Below are positions 56,653-64,000 of a stretch of DNA of 64,000 nt, piece after piece. The DNA is taken from assembly GCF_000225825.1 (NCBI RefSeq), contig NZ_AGBX01000001.1:1054001-1118000 (forward strand), given 5' to 3'. Made by a program: the position numbers and the translations under genes. The DNA is from Brachybacterium squillarum M-6-3 (GTDB lineage: Bacteria > Actinomycetota > Actinomycetes > Actinomycetales > Dermabacteraceae). The notes below the pieces were generated by a model. The model had not been told where the DNA came from and searched no databases. It was given only the letters and a program-made list of their open reading frames with translations. Position 1 is the first letter of the stretch; each line of letters begins with the position of its first letter.

Positions 56653-57782
56653 AGGTCCTCCATCTCATCCATGGCACCGCTGTCGGCGGTGTCGAGACTG
56701 CGGCCGCTCACCTGCAGGCGACACTCCGCGGCTCCGCGCGACCGGTGGCGACCGAGGCCCCCGAGGAGCAGAAGGCGGAGGAGATCGACTACCGGGTGGC
56801 TGCCCTCGAAGCCTCGCCGCCCGAGGACGCGGCCCTGGAGGCCGATGTGGTGGGCAGCGGGGTCAACTCGCCGCGCTCGGCGGTGCGGATCCTCGCACTG
56901 ATCCGACGCCATCGTCCGGACGTGCTGGTCACCTCCCTGTGGCGCTCGATGGCGCTCGGGTACCTGGCCCGCCTGGTGGGCTGGCGCGGCACCTGGGCGA
57001 TCTGGGTGCACAACTCCCGCTTCACCAACCCCGTGGACCGCCTGGTGCACCGGTGGACCCTGCCCCGGGCCGACCTCATCCTGTGCGACTCGATCGCCGC
57101 GCGCGAGGAGCTCGTCGATCCGATGCTGTGCGACCTCGGGGCGGAGACTCCGACGGTCCTGGTCCGGCCCGATGCCCCTGCGCTGCTGAGCGGGCCCCGG
57201 GAGCGACCCGTCGCCGAGGAGCCTCTGCACCTGGTGAGCTGGGGCCGCATCGCCCCGCAGAAGCGACTCGATCGCGCCCTGGACCTGCTCGCCGAGCTCG
57301 ACGCGAGACGTCCTGCCGGTGCCCGCCTCACCCTGGTGGGCCCCGACGGAGGCTCGCTCGGAGCCCTGCGCGAGGAGATCACGGCCCGGGGGCTCACCGA
57401 TCGGGTCCGGATCTTCGGGACGATGGATCGCGAGGGACTGGCCGAGGTGGTCGCGACGTCGGACGTCTTCGTCCTCACCTCCGCCTTCGAGGGGTACGGG
57501 ATGAGCGCCCATGAGGCCCTCGCCGCCGGCTTCGTCAGCGTTCTCTCGCCGGTCGGCGACCTGGCCGCCGACACCCATGACGGCCGGGACACCCTGCACT
57601 TCTGCGGGGACGCGGTCCGCGCCGTCGACCGTCTGCTGGCCCTGGAGGCGGACCCGGCGGCTTGGAGCGCCCTGGCCCGCCGTGCCCGTGAGGTGCGCAC
57701 CACCTCCATGACCGGTGACTTCGTCCGGGCCTGCCGTTCGGCCCGGACCAGCGCCCCCGACCGGTCCCGGGTGGCCGCATGA
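56649..57782 (+). CDS. Family 4 glycosyltransferase
   Basis: 377 residues of GT-B fold. It starts MKVLHLIHGTAVGGVETAAA, the acceptor-side glycine loop of GT4 enzymes, and has LHLVSWGRIAPQKRLDRALD near 205, and FVLTSAFEGYGMSAHEALAA near 290, where the E-x7-E motif contacts the donor. It adds a sugar to the lipid-linked repeat unit at the cytoplasmic face. The ATG overlaps the stop of the sugar-transferase gene by four bases. Confidence 0.9.
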   Translation: MKVLHLIHGTAVGGVETAAAHLQATLRGSARPVATEAPEEQKAEEIDYRVAALEASPPEDAALEADVVGSGVNSPRSAVRILALIRRHRPDVLVTSLWRSMALGYLARLVGWRGTWAIWVHNSRFTNPVDRLVHRWTLPRADLILCDSIAAREELVDPMLCDLGAETPTVLVRPDAPALLSGPRERPVAEEPLHLVSWGRIAPQKRLDRALDLLAELDARRPAGARLTLVGPDGGSLGALREEITARGLTDRVRIFGTMDREGLAEVVATSDVFVLTSAFEGYGMSAHEALAAGFVSVLSPVGDLAADTHDGRDTLHFCGDAVRAVDRLLALEADPAAWSALARRAREVRTTSMTGDFVRACRSARTSAPDRSRVAA

Positions 57783-58930
57783 CGCCGGACGACATGACCG
57801 CGCTCTCCGGGCCGTCGCGCGGACGGAACGGGGAACGCCCCGCTCCGCGCGGTCTGCGGGGACGGGAGAACCAGCTCGTGCTGGTCCTGATCGCCGGGGT
57901 GTCCCTGATGGCGTCGCTCGTGGCCCGTGACTACCTGCCCAGCCAGTTCCTGCTCGACGACGGTCACCTGCAGCAGTCCATGGACCGGGGACACTGGGCC
58001 CCGGACGCCGCCTCCTTCCAGACCGTCGCGTCGGCCTACCGGGCCCTGGGGCTCGCGGACGCCGCACCGATCGCCGCCCTGATCGGCATGGCCCTGTTCG
58101 TCGTGGCGGTGATGGCCGCGGTGCGCTGGGACCGCATCCCGGAGCTCACCAGCTTCGACCTGCTGCTCGCGGGCGCCGTGTTCCTTCCCGGCCTCGCCTA
58201 CCTCGCGCAGTACAACAAGGAGCTCGCCACGCTGCTCGTGGTGATCGTGGTGGTGCTCCTGCCCGTCGGCCGGACAGCCGCGAGGGTCGGCGGCGTCGAG
58301 GTCACGATCCTGGCGCTGCTCACGGCCTACGGCGCCGCCGTTCGCCCGTACTGGCTGATCATCGCCGCGCTCTACGCGGCCTGGAGGTGGCTGCTTCCCC
58401 GCACGTCGCATCCTCTCGCCCTGATCGGCCTGCCGGTCCTCGCCTATGCGGTGCTCCAGCCGGCCTTCCGGGCGGTCTTCGACCACGGACTGCAGGGCCA
58501 GCGCGACTGGGCCAACAACGAACGCGCCGGCGAGGTGGAGGTGAACTCCCTCATCACCTCGATCGCGCCCGAGGCCGCGGGGGCGCTCGGCGTCCTGGCC
58601 GCGCTGGGGATGGTCGCGCTGATGGTGATCCCGGTGGACCTGCTGTCCTCCGGCTCCCCGTTCCACGTCCTGAGCGGCCTGGCCTTCACCGTGATCTGGC
58701 TGGTCGTCCTGGTCCCGGTGGTCCGCGGCCGATTCGTCGAGCAGTCCGCCGGGCCGGACGCGCCGGATCGCACCGACCGGATACGCGGCACCCGGGCCGC
58801 GGCCCTGCTGCTGTCCTTCCTGATGGTGCAGGCCCTGTTCGAGCCCGACTACGGCTCCGCCCTGAAGCACCTGACCCCGATGCTGCCGCTGGTCCTCATG
58901 GTCCATCTGGCCCGAAGGAGGAACGTATGA
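57779..58930 (+). CDS. Polytopic membrane protein, candidate polysaccharide polymerase
   Basis: 383 residues with about nine or ten transmembrane helices and a loop after the first (RDYLPSQFLLDDGHLQQSMD). YLAQYNKELATLLVVIVVVL and AAVRPYWLIIAALYAAWRWL stand out. The position between two glycosyltransferase genes and the size are those of a Wzy-type polymerase or O-antigen ligase, but no signature proves it. The ATG overlaps the preceding stop by four bases. Confidence 0.65.
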   Translation: MTPDDMTALSGPSRGRNGERPAPRGLRGRENQLVLVLIAGVSLMASLVARDYLPSQFLLDDGHLQQSMDRGHWAPDAASFQTVASAYRALGLADAAPIAALIGMALFVVAVMAAVRWDRIPELTSFDLLLAGAVFLPGLAYLAQYNKELATLLVVIVVVLLPVGRTAARVGGVEVTILALLTAYGAAVRPYWLIIAALYAAWRWLLPRTSHPLALIGLPVLAYAVLQPAFRAVFDHGLQGQRDWANNERAGEVEVNSLITSIAPEAAGALGVLAALGMVALMVIPVDLLSSGSPFHVLSGLAFTVIWLVVLVPVVRGRFVEQSAGPDAPDRTDRIRGTRAAALLLSFLMVQALFEPDYGSALKHLTPMLPLVLMVHLARRRNV

Positions 58931-60183
58931 GCACCACCACCCGTGCGCGGGAGTCCCGTGCCCTCGCCCCCGGCGATCCGGCATCGCGTCCGACCCGGAT
59001 CCTGCACGTCACCGATGCCGCCTTCTCCGGCGTGCTCTCCGCGGTGAGCACGATCGCCCGCGCCCAGGGGGAGAGGGAGGACCTGGCCGTGGAGCTGGCC
59101 TACGTGCCCCGTCCGAGCTCCCCCTCGCCGCAGCAGATCCAGGAGATGGTCGGGTCGGCCGTGCGGGTCCGCCGTCTCGCCGCCAGCACCCGGTGGGCCA
59201 TGCCCGCCCTCACCGTGGGACTGGCCTCGCTGCTGCTCCGCGACCGGCCCGATGTGCTGCAGCTGCATTCGTCCCGGACCGGGATGATCGGCCGGGCCCT
59301 CGCCCTGGTCACCGGCAATCGCGACCGCACCGTCTACTCCCCCCACTGCTTCGCCTTCGACCGCTCGGACCTGGGCAGGAGGTCCCGCCGGATGTTCCTC
59401 GCCCTCGAGCGCCTGGGCACCGTGATGGGTCCGCGCCTGGTGCTGGTCTCCGACACGGAGCAGACGTTGGCCCGGGCGAGCCTGCCGGGTGCCCGCACCG
59501 CGGTGCTGAGCAACCGCGTGGACGCCCGCGCGCTCGGTGAGATCGTCGCCGCCGCGGCTCCTCCCGCGGGGCCGGACCGACCGCTGCGGGTCGTCCACGT
59601 CGGGCGGATCGCCGCGCAGAAGCGCCCGGCCGACTTCGCGGCGATCGTCCGTGCCTGGGCGGACCCCGCCACCCGTCCCGCCGGCGCTCCCGAGATCCAG
59701 GCGAGGTGGCTCGGGGACGGCGACCGCGACCTGCTCGGTCCGGGCATCGAGGTCAGCGGATGGCTGGACCGCCAGCAGCTGCACGCGGAGTTGGCGCGCG
59801 CCGACCTGGTGCTGTTCACCACCGCGGGGGAGGGGCTGCCCGTCGCCGTCCTCGAGGCCCAGGCGCTCGGCATCCCCGTGCTCGCCCATGACGTCACCGG
59901 CATGGCGGACGTCGTCGTCGACGGCGTCACCGGGCGGCTGTGCCCGGATTCCGAGACCCTCGCCGCCGCCCTCGTCGAGCTCACCCTCGACCCGGATCTC
60001 CGTCACCGCTACGGCGCGGCCGCTCGGAACCACGTCCGGGCGCACTTCGACCTGCACGACCTCGCGGCGGATTCCCTCGCCGCGTACCAGCGGATCGGCG
60101 TCGATCTGCCGGCCCCCGCGCCCGAGCGGCCGGTCGGCAACGCCACCGCCCCAGGACCATCGACCGAAAGGGGTACCGCATGA
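58927..60183 (+). CDS. Family 4 glycosyltransferase, second
   Basis: 418 residues. RILHVTDAAFSGVLSAVSTI at about 22, DVLQLHSSRTGMIGRALALV, VVHVGRIAAQKRPADFAAIV near 220 and VLFTTAGEGLPVAVLEAQAL near 300 are typical GT4 blocks. The N-terminal 20 residues are extra. It elongates the repeat unit. The sequence differs widely from the upstream GT4, so the two add different residues or linkages. ATG overlaps the preceding stop. Confidence 0.9.
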   Translation: MSTTTRARESRALAPGDPASRPTRILHVTDAAFSGVLSAVSTIARAQGEREDLAVELAYVPRPSSPSPQQIQEMVGSAVRVRRLAASTRWAMPALTVGLASLLLRDRPDVLQLHSSRTGMIGRALALVTGNRDRTVYSPHCFAFDRSDLGRRSRRMFLALERLGTVMGPRLVLVSDTEQTLARASLPGARTAVLSNRVDARALGEIVAAAAPPAGPDRPLRVVHVGRIAAQKRPADFAAIVRAWADPATRPAGAPEIQARWLGDGDRDLLGPGIEVSGWLDRQQLHAELARADLVLFTTAGEGLPVAVLEAQALGIPVLAHDVTGMADVVVDGVTGRLCPDSETLAAALVELTLDPDLRHRYGAAARNHVRAHFDLHDLAADSLAAYQRIGVDLPAPAPERPVGNATAPGPSTERGTA

Positions 60184-60794
60184 CCACGCAGCGACTCTGG
60201 GAGACGATCCGCACCAGGTGGTGGTGGCTTGCCGCCGGCCTGGTGGCCGGGCTCGCCCTGGGGGCACTCGCCCTCGTCGTCCTCCCGCAGACCTACCGCT
60301 CCGAGGCGGCCATCCTGGTGGAGGTCGCTCCCGCGGACGACGCCGGTTCGCTCGACGTGGCCACGTACGTCGATGAGCGCCTGCCCACCTACGTCGACCT
60401 GGGGTTCGGTGACGCCACGCTCGAGGACATGCGGACCGAGCTCGGTGAGGACCTCTCCCGTCAGCAGCTCGAGAGCCGGGTCACCTACGTGCCCACGGAC
60501 GGCTCTCTCGTGATCGCGATCGAGGGGACGGGCTCCAGCGCAGAGAACGCCCAGGCCATGGCCGATGCCGGTGCCGTCGCGCTCGGCACCGCGATCAGCG
60601 ACACCTCCACGGACACCGTGGAGGTCTCCACCGAGCCGGTGCAGTCCGCGACCCTGCCCTCCCGTCCGGAGACCCCTGATCCGCAGATCTTGTTGCCTGC
60701 CGGGGCGGTGCTCGGTCTGCTGGTCGCCTTCCTCGCCGCGCTGGTCAACGGGCCCCGGCACCGCGCGGTCGTCCGGAACGGGCACCGCTCATGA
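60180..60794 (+). CDS. Wzz-like chain-length determinant protein
   Basis: 204 residues with the two-helix topology of polysaccharide co-polymerases: WWWLAAGLVAGLALGALALV at the N-terminus and ILLPAGAVLGLLVAFLAALV near the C-terminus, the external loop between them being acidic and helical. It lacks an attached BY-kinase domain. It controls polymer length. The ATG overlaps the preceding stop by four bases. Confidence 0.75.
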   Translation: MTTQRLWETIRTRWWWLAAGLVAGLALGALALVVLPQTYRSEAAILVEVAPADDAGSLDVATYVDERLPTYVDLGFGDATLEDMRTELGEDLSRQQLESRVTYVPTDGSLVIAIEGTGSSAENAQAMADAGAVALGTAISDTSTDTVEVSTEPVQSATLPSRPETPDPQILLPAGAVLGLLVAFLAALVNGPRHRAVVRNGHRS

Positions 60795-61975
60795 TGGCCA
60801 ACCTCTTCGGACGTCGACGGGAGGCCCAGACCGTCCCGACCTCGGGCCCGACCGTCACCTGGGGCATGGACATGCGCCTGCTCGCCCGGGAGCTCGCCGC
60901 CCTGAGCGGCTCCCTCCGTCCCGCGCCCGACCCCGGGGTCGCCGCGGAGCTGATCACCGGACGCCGGGTGCTCATCACCGGCGCCGGCGGATCCATCGGT
61001 TCCGAGCTCACCCGGCAGGTGCGCGGTCTCGCCCCCTCGCGGCTGCTGATGCTCGACCGCGACGAGTCCGCGCTGCAGGAGTTGCAGCTCGGTCTGGACG
61101 GCAGCGGCCTGCTGGACACCCCGGAGACCTTGCTGCGCGATATCCGGGACGCCGAGGGGGTGGACGAGGTGTTCGCCGAGTTCCGCCCCCAGGTGGTCCT
61201 CCACGCGGCCGCGCTCAAGCACCTGCCGCTGCTGCAGCGGTACCCGCGCGAGGCGTGGATGACGAACGTCCACGGGACCCGCAACGTGCTGGACTCCGCG
61301 GTGCGGTACGACGCCGAGCACGTCGTGAACGTCTCCACGGACAAGGCCGCCGACCCGCAGAACGTGCTGGGTCGGTCGAAGCGGCTGGCCGAGGCGCTGA
61401 CCGCCCATGCAGCGGCCGAGACCGGGAGGCCCTACGTCTCGGTGCGCTTCGGCAACGTGCTCGGCTCCCGCGGCTCCGTCGTCCCGACCTTCGTGGACCA
61501 GGTGCGCCGTGGCGGCCCGCTCACCGTCACCCACCCCGAGGTCACCCGTTTCGTGATGACCATCCCCGAGGCGTGCTCGCTGGTTCTCACCGCTGCAGCC
61601 CTCGGGAACTCTGGGGAGACCCTCATCCTGGACATGGGGGCCCCGGTGCGGATGGTCGACATCGCCACCACCATCGCCGACCTCGCCGGGGTGTCCTGCC
61701 CCATCGTCTACACGGGGCTGCGACCGGGGGAGAAGCTGCACGAGGACCTCCACTCCGTCGGTGAGAGCGGCGATCGGACCGAGCACGCCGGCATCATGCG
61801 TGTGCACTGCCCGCCCCTGGACCCGGCCGCCCTGCCGGGGCCGGAGGACTGGGGTCGGTCCACCCGCGAGCTGCTGCTGGGTGAGGGGCCCCACGAGCTG
61901 CTCCCGGACGTCCTCGCGGAGCTCCCGATCAGCTCGTCCCCGGCGGTCGTCGGCGACGAACAGGCGGTGAACTGA
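60791..61975 (+). CDS. Nucleotide-sugar dehydratase/epimerase (CapD/FlaA1-like, soluble), copy 2
   Basis: 394 residues, closely related to the protein at 52091 over its whole length: RVLITGAGGSIGSELTRQV, VLHAAALKHLPLLQRYP, VSTDKAADPQNVLGRSKRLA, VRFGNVLGSRGSVVPTF, IVYTGLRPGEKLHEDL. Like copy 1 it has no membrane domain and begins with a VTWGMDMRLLARELAALSGS segment peculiar to both. It should supply a 4-keto-6-deoxy or epimerised UDP-sugar for the aminotransferase that follows. ATG overlaps the preceding stop. Confidence 0.87.
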   Translation: MMANLFGRRREAQTVPTSGPTVTWGMDMRLLARELAALSGSLRPAPDPGVAAELITGRRVLITGAGGSIGSELTRQVRGLAPSRLLMLDRDESALQELQLGLDGSGLLDTPETLLRDIRDAEGVDEVFAEFRPQVVLHAAALKHLPLLQRYPREAWMTNVHGTRNVLDSAVRYDAEHVVNVSTDKAADPQNVLGRSKRLAEALTAHAAAETGRPYVSVRFGNVLGSRGSVVPTFVDQVRRGGPLTVTHPEVTRFVMTIPEACSLVLTAAALGNSGETLILDMGAPVRMVDIATTIADLAGVSCPIVYTGLRPGEKLHEDLHSVGESGDRTEHAGIMRVHCPPLDPAALPGPEDWGRSTRELLLGEGPHELLPDVLAELPISSSPAVVGDEQAVN

Positions 61976-61976
61976 C

Positions 61977-63191
61977 GTGGTCATGCGCATCCCCCTGTCC
62001 GTGCCCACCGTCGGCGACCGCGAGAAGACCTACGTCGCCGAGGCCATCGAGGGCGGCTGGATCGCCCCCGTCGGCCCCGAGATCGGCGTCTTCGAGGCGG
62101 CGATCGCCCGCCGCGCCGGGCGTCAGCGCGCCGTGGCCGTCTCCAGCGGCACCGCGGCGCTGCACCTGATGCTGGTCACCGCCGGCATCGGCCCCGGTGA
62201 CCGCGTGGCCTGCCCCACCCTCACCTTCGTCGCCTCCATCAACGCGATCACCCAGGCCGGGGCCACCCCGGTGCTGGTGGACTGCGACACCACCGGCAAC
62301 CTCGACCCCGAGCTGCTGGCCGAGCTGATGGAGGAGCAGGAGAAGGCCGGCACCCCGATCACCGCGGTGCTGCCGGTGGACCTGTACGGCAAGATCGCCG
62401 ACCACGCCCGCATCGCCGCGATCGCCGACCGGCACGGGGCGCAGGTGCTGGTCGACGCCGCCGAGTCGATGGGCTCCGTCCGCGAGGGCCGGCCCGCCGG
62501 CTCCCACGGCCGTGCGGCCGCCTTCTCCTTCAACGGCAACAAGATCGTCACCGCCTCCTCCGGCGGGGCGGTCGTCACCGACGACGAGGAGTTCGCGGAC
62601 CGGGTGCTCCACCTGTCCACCCAGGCCCGCGAGCCCGTGCCGCACTACCTGCACCGCGAGCCGGGCTACAACTACCGGCTCTCGAACCTGCTGGCCGCCC
62701 TCGGGCGCGCGCAGATGGAGCAGCTCGACGGCTTCCTCGCCGCCCGCCGTGCCCATCGGCGCCGCTACCGCGAGCTGTGCGAGCGGGTGCCGGGGCTGCG
62801 GATCATGGGCGGGGACGACGCCGGCGACAACTGCTGGCTGACCGTCCTCGAGGTCGATCCGGACCTGCACGTGCACGGCACCAGCGAGGACCACGCCGGG
62901 CAGGACCTGGCCGGCGGCTCGCTCTCGGCGACCGTGGAGCGGCTGGGCCGTCTGCTGGCGGTGAAGGGCATCGAGACCCGCCGCCTGTTCACCCCGCTGC
63001 ACACCCAGCCGATCTGCGCCGACCACGACAGGTATCCGCGTCTGGTGCGCGGCGTGGCCCAGCGCATGTTCGAGCACACCCTGGTGGTGCCCAGCTCCCC
63101 TGCCTCGAACCCGCGGCAGGTCCAGGAGGTCTGTCGGCACATCGAGGGGGCGCTGGCCCCGCGCAAGCGCCCCGCGGCGGTGTCCCGATGA
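61977..63191 (+). CDS. DegT/DnrJ/EryC1/StrS-family aminotransferase
   Basis: 404 residues. PLP-dependent sugar aminotransferase: WIAPVGPEIGVFEAAIARRA, AVSSGTAALHLML near 60, DAAESMGS near 163 and the PLP lysine in SFNGNKIVTASSGG near 189. It would aminate the 4-keto sugar made by the dehydratase to give a 4-amino-4,6-dideoxy sugar. GTG 61977 lies two bases after the preceding stop; ATG two codons later is an alternative. Its stop overlaps the next start. Confidence 0.9.
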   Translation: MVMRIPLSVPTVGDREKTYVAEAIEGGWIAPVGPEIGVFEAAIARRAGRQRAVAVSSGTAALHLMLVTAGIGPGDRVACPTLTFVASINAITQAGATPVLVDCDTTGNLDPELLAELMEEQEKAGTPITAVLPVDLYGKIADHARIAAIADRHGAQVLVDAAESMGSVREGRPAGSHGRAAAFSFNGNKIVTASSGGAVVTDDEEFADRVLHLSTQAREPVPHYLHREPGYNYRLSNLLAALGRAQMEQLDGFLAARRAHRRRYRELCERVPGLRIMGGDDAGDNCWLTVLEVDPDLHVHGTSEDHAGQDLAGGSLSATVERLGRLLAVKGIETRRLFTPLHTQPICADHDRYPRLVRGVAQRMFEHTLVVPSSPASNPRQVQEVCRHIEGALAPRKRPAAVSR

Positions 63192-63892
63192 GCCGCCGCG
63201 CCCTGGTCGTCGCCCCGCACCCGGACGACGAGGTGCTGGGTGCCGGCGCCACCATCGCCCGCCTCGCCGACGCCGGCTGGGAGGTCACCGTCGTGGCGGC
63301 CTGCGCCGACCTGCCGCCGCTGTACCCATCGGAGATCGCCCCGCAGGTGGAGGCCGAGGCCCGCGCCGCGCACGCCGTGCTCGGGGTGGCGGACTCCCGC
63401 TTCCTGGACCTGCCCTCGGTGGAGGTCTCCCGCGGCTCGGTGGCGGCGCTGAACGGCCCCCTGCAGCGGGTGATGGACGAGCTGGAGCCGCAGCTCGCCC
63501 TGATCCCCTTCCCGGACCGGCACGTCGACCACCGGGTCGTCTTCGACGCCTCGATGGTGGTCACCCGCCCCATCGGCTCCGGGGCAGCGCTGCAGATGGT
63601 GGCGATGTACGAGACGGTCTCGGAGACCTTCTGGAACGCGCCGGGGGCGGAGCCCGCCTTCGTGCCGAGCTGGACGGTCGACGCCACCGACACTCTCGAG
63701 CGCAAGGTCGAGGCCTTCGGCTGCTTCGCCAGTCAGCTGCAGGCCGATCCCGGCGCCCGATCCCTGCACGCCCTGCGGGCGCTCGCCGGGTTCCGGGGCT
63801 CCCAGGTGGGCCTGGCCCACGCCGAGTCCTTCCAGATCGTCCGGGCCACCGGCCTGGAGGGCCTGCTGAGCAGGGGAGGGATCGGGACCTGA
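63188..63892 (+). CDS. PIG-L-family deacetylase
   Basis: 234 residues. The zinc motif VVAPHPDDEVLGAGATIARL at residue 8 and the later PFPDRHVDHRVVFDAS supply His, Asp, Asp and His of the LmbE/PIG-L fold. It removes N-acetyl groups from GlcNAc-containing lipids or sugars; next to a DegT enzyme it may tailor the amino sugar, for example before formylation or other acylation. ATG overlaps the preceding stop by four bases. Confidence 0.88.
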   Translation: MSRRALVVAPHPDDEVLGAGATIARLADAGWEVTVVAACADLPPLYPSEIAPQVEAEARAAHAVLGVADSRFLDLPSVEVSRGSVAALNGPLQRVMDELEPQLALIPFPDRHVDHRVVFDASMVVTRPIGSGAALQMVAMYETVSETFWNAPGAEPAFVPSWTVDATDTLERKVEAFGCFASQLQADPGARSLHALRALAGFRGSQVGLAHAESFQIVRATGLEGLLSRGGIGT

Positions 63893-63984
63893 TGAGTGCG
63901 CGCAGTATCCGGCCCGGGAGGGCGGCCGGCACGAAGCCCTCCCTCCGGCCGGATCGGCGCGGCGAACGACGGGCGAGGACATGA
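63892..63984 (+). CDS. Possible 30-residue coupled small ORF
   Basis: ATG 63892 overlaps the PIG-L stop and its own TGA (63982-63984) overlaps the next ATG. The peptide MSARSIRPGRAAGTKPSLRP continues with ten more basic residues. A GGGAGGGC/GCCCTCCC hairpin (63916-63943) lies inside it. It may be a coupling or leader peptide, or simply spacer. Confidence 0.3.
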   Translation: MSARSIRPGRAAGTKPSLRPDRRGERRART

Positions 63985-64000
63985 GCACGATCCCCCGGGT
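63981..64000 (+). CDS. Start of next operon gene, cut by window edge
   Basis: ATG 63981 opens MSTIPR before the window ends. GCGAGGAC lies just upstream. In this place a formyl- or acetyl-transferase or another sugar-modifying enzyme would fit, but six codons are not enough to say. Confidence 0.5.

Noticed and set aside
1..64000. tRNA, rRNA, integrase, transposase or phage structural genes
   Set aside because: I looked for cloverleaf ends, att-like flanks and the usual protein motifs and found none; short tRNAs could still be missed by eye.

Overview
The window is about 72 percent G+C, gene-dense and read on both strands. It has actinobacterial hallmarks: GTG starts, many start codons placed 6-7 bases after a TANNNT -10 box (leaderless mRNAs), a Ser/Thr protein kinase and a PP2C-like phosphatase, DinB/DUF664 proteins, and what looks like a 6C RNA. 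I infer a member of the Micrococcales; Brachybacterium or another Dermabacteraceae genus would fit, but nothing in the sequence proves the genus.

Layout. 1-2121 (minus): a glycosyltransferase and a polysaccharide flippase. 2.2-8.4 kb: a histidine-kinase fragment, a P-loop protein, a diiron enzyme next to a paralogue that has lost its iron ligands, a helical-repeat protein and a frameshifted DUF4097 gene. 9.1-15.7 kb: a surface or polyphosphate locus with a carbohydrate-binding beta-helix lipoprotein, VTC-domain protein and DUF4956 membrane protein on the minus strand, and a phosphodiester glycosidase and GT2-GtrA protein on the plus strand. A decayed patch with a large palindrome lies in its middle. 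15.8-31 kb: housekeeping and accessory genes including dnaB, a DUF421 protein, a TetR/glycosyltransferase divergon, an MFS exporter, a Ser/Thr kinase and several proteins whose catalytic residues look lost. 31-38.9 kb: a SNF2 helicase-SWIM protein-serine hydrolase operon, a MinD/ParA-like ATPase, a PP2C-like protein, a structured RNA region and a winged-helix regulator without a receiver domain. 39.4-48 kb: DUF1540 protein, a methyltransferase gene with an in-frame TGA, upp, a broken yagU-like gene, a reductase, tadA, an AAA ATPase with an operator array, and metNIQ. 48-51.5 kb: an antiporter and an S9 peptidase. 52-64 kb: an exopolysaccharide region in which 55.4-63.9 kb is one translationally coupled operon (sugar transferase, two GT4 enzymes, membrane protein, Wzz-like protein, nucleotide-sugar dehydratase, DegT aminotransferase, PIG-L deacetylase).

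How it fits together. The two ends of the window are cell-surface polysaccharide loci. The right-hand operon supplies initiation, elongation, chain-length control and amino-sugar synthesis; the flippase at the left end is the only transporter of that kind seen. The DUF4956-VTC genes and the lipoprotein gene sit in separate transcription units that share a 19/22 upstream motif, which suggests co-regulation. Six genes are disrupted or internally deleted, and four more proteins keep their fold but lack key catalytic residues. No tRNA, rRNA, CRISPR array, complete insertion sequence or prophage was seen.
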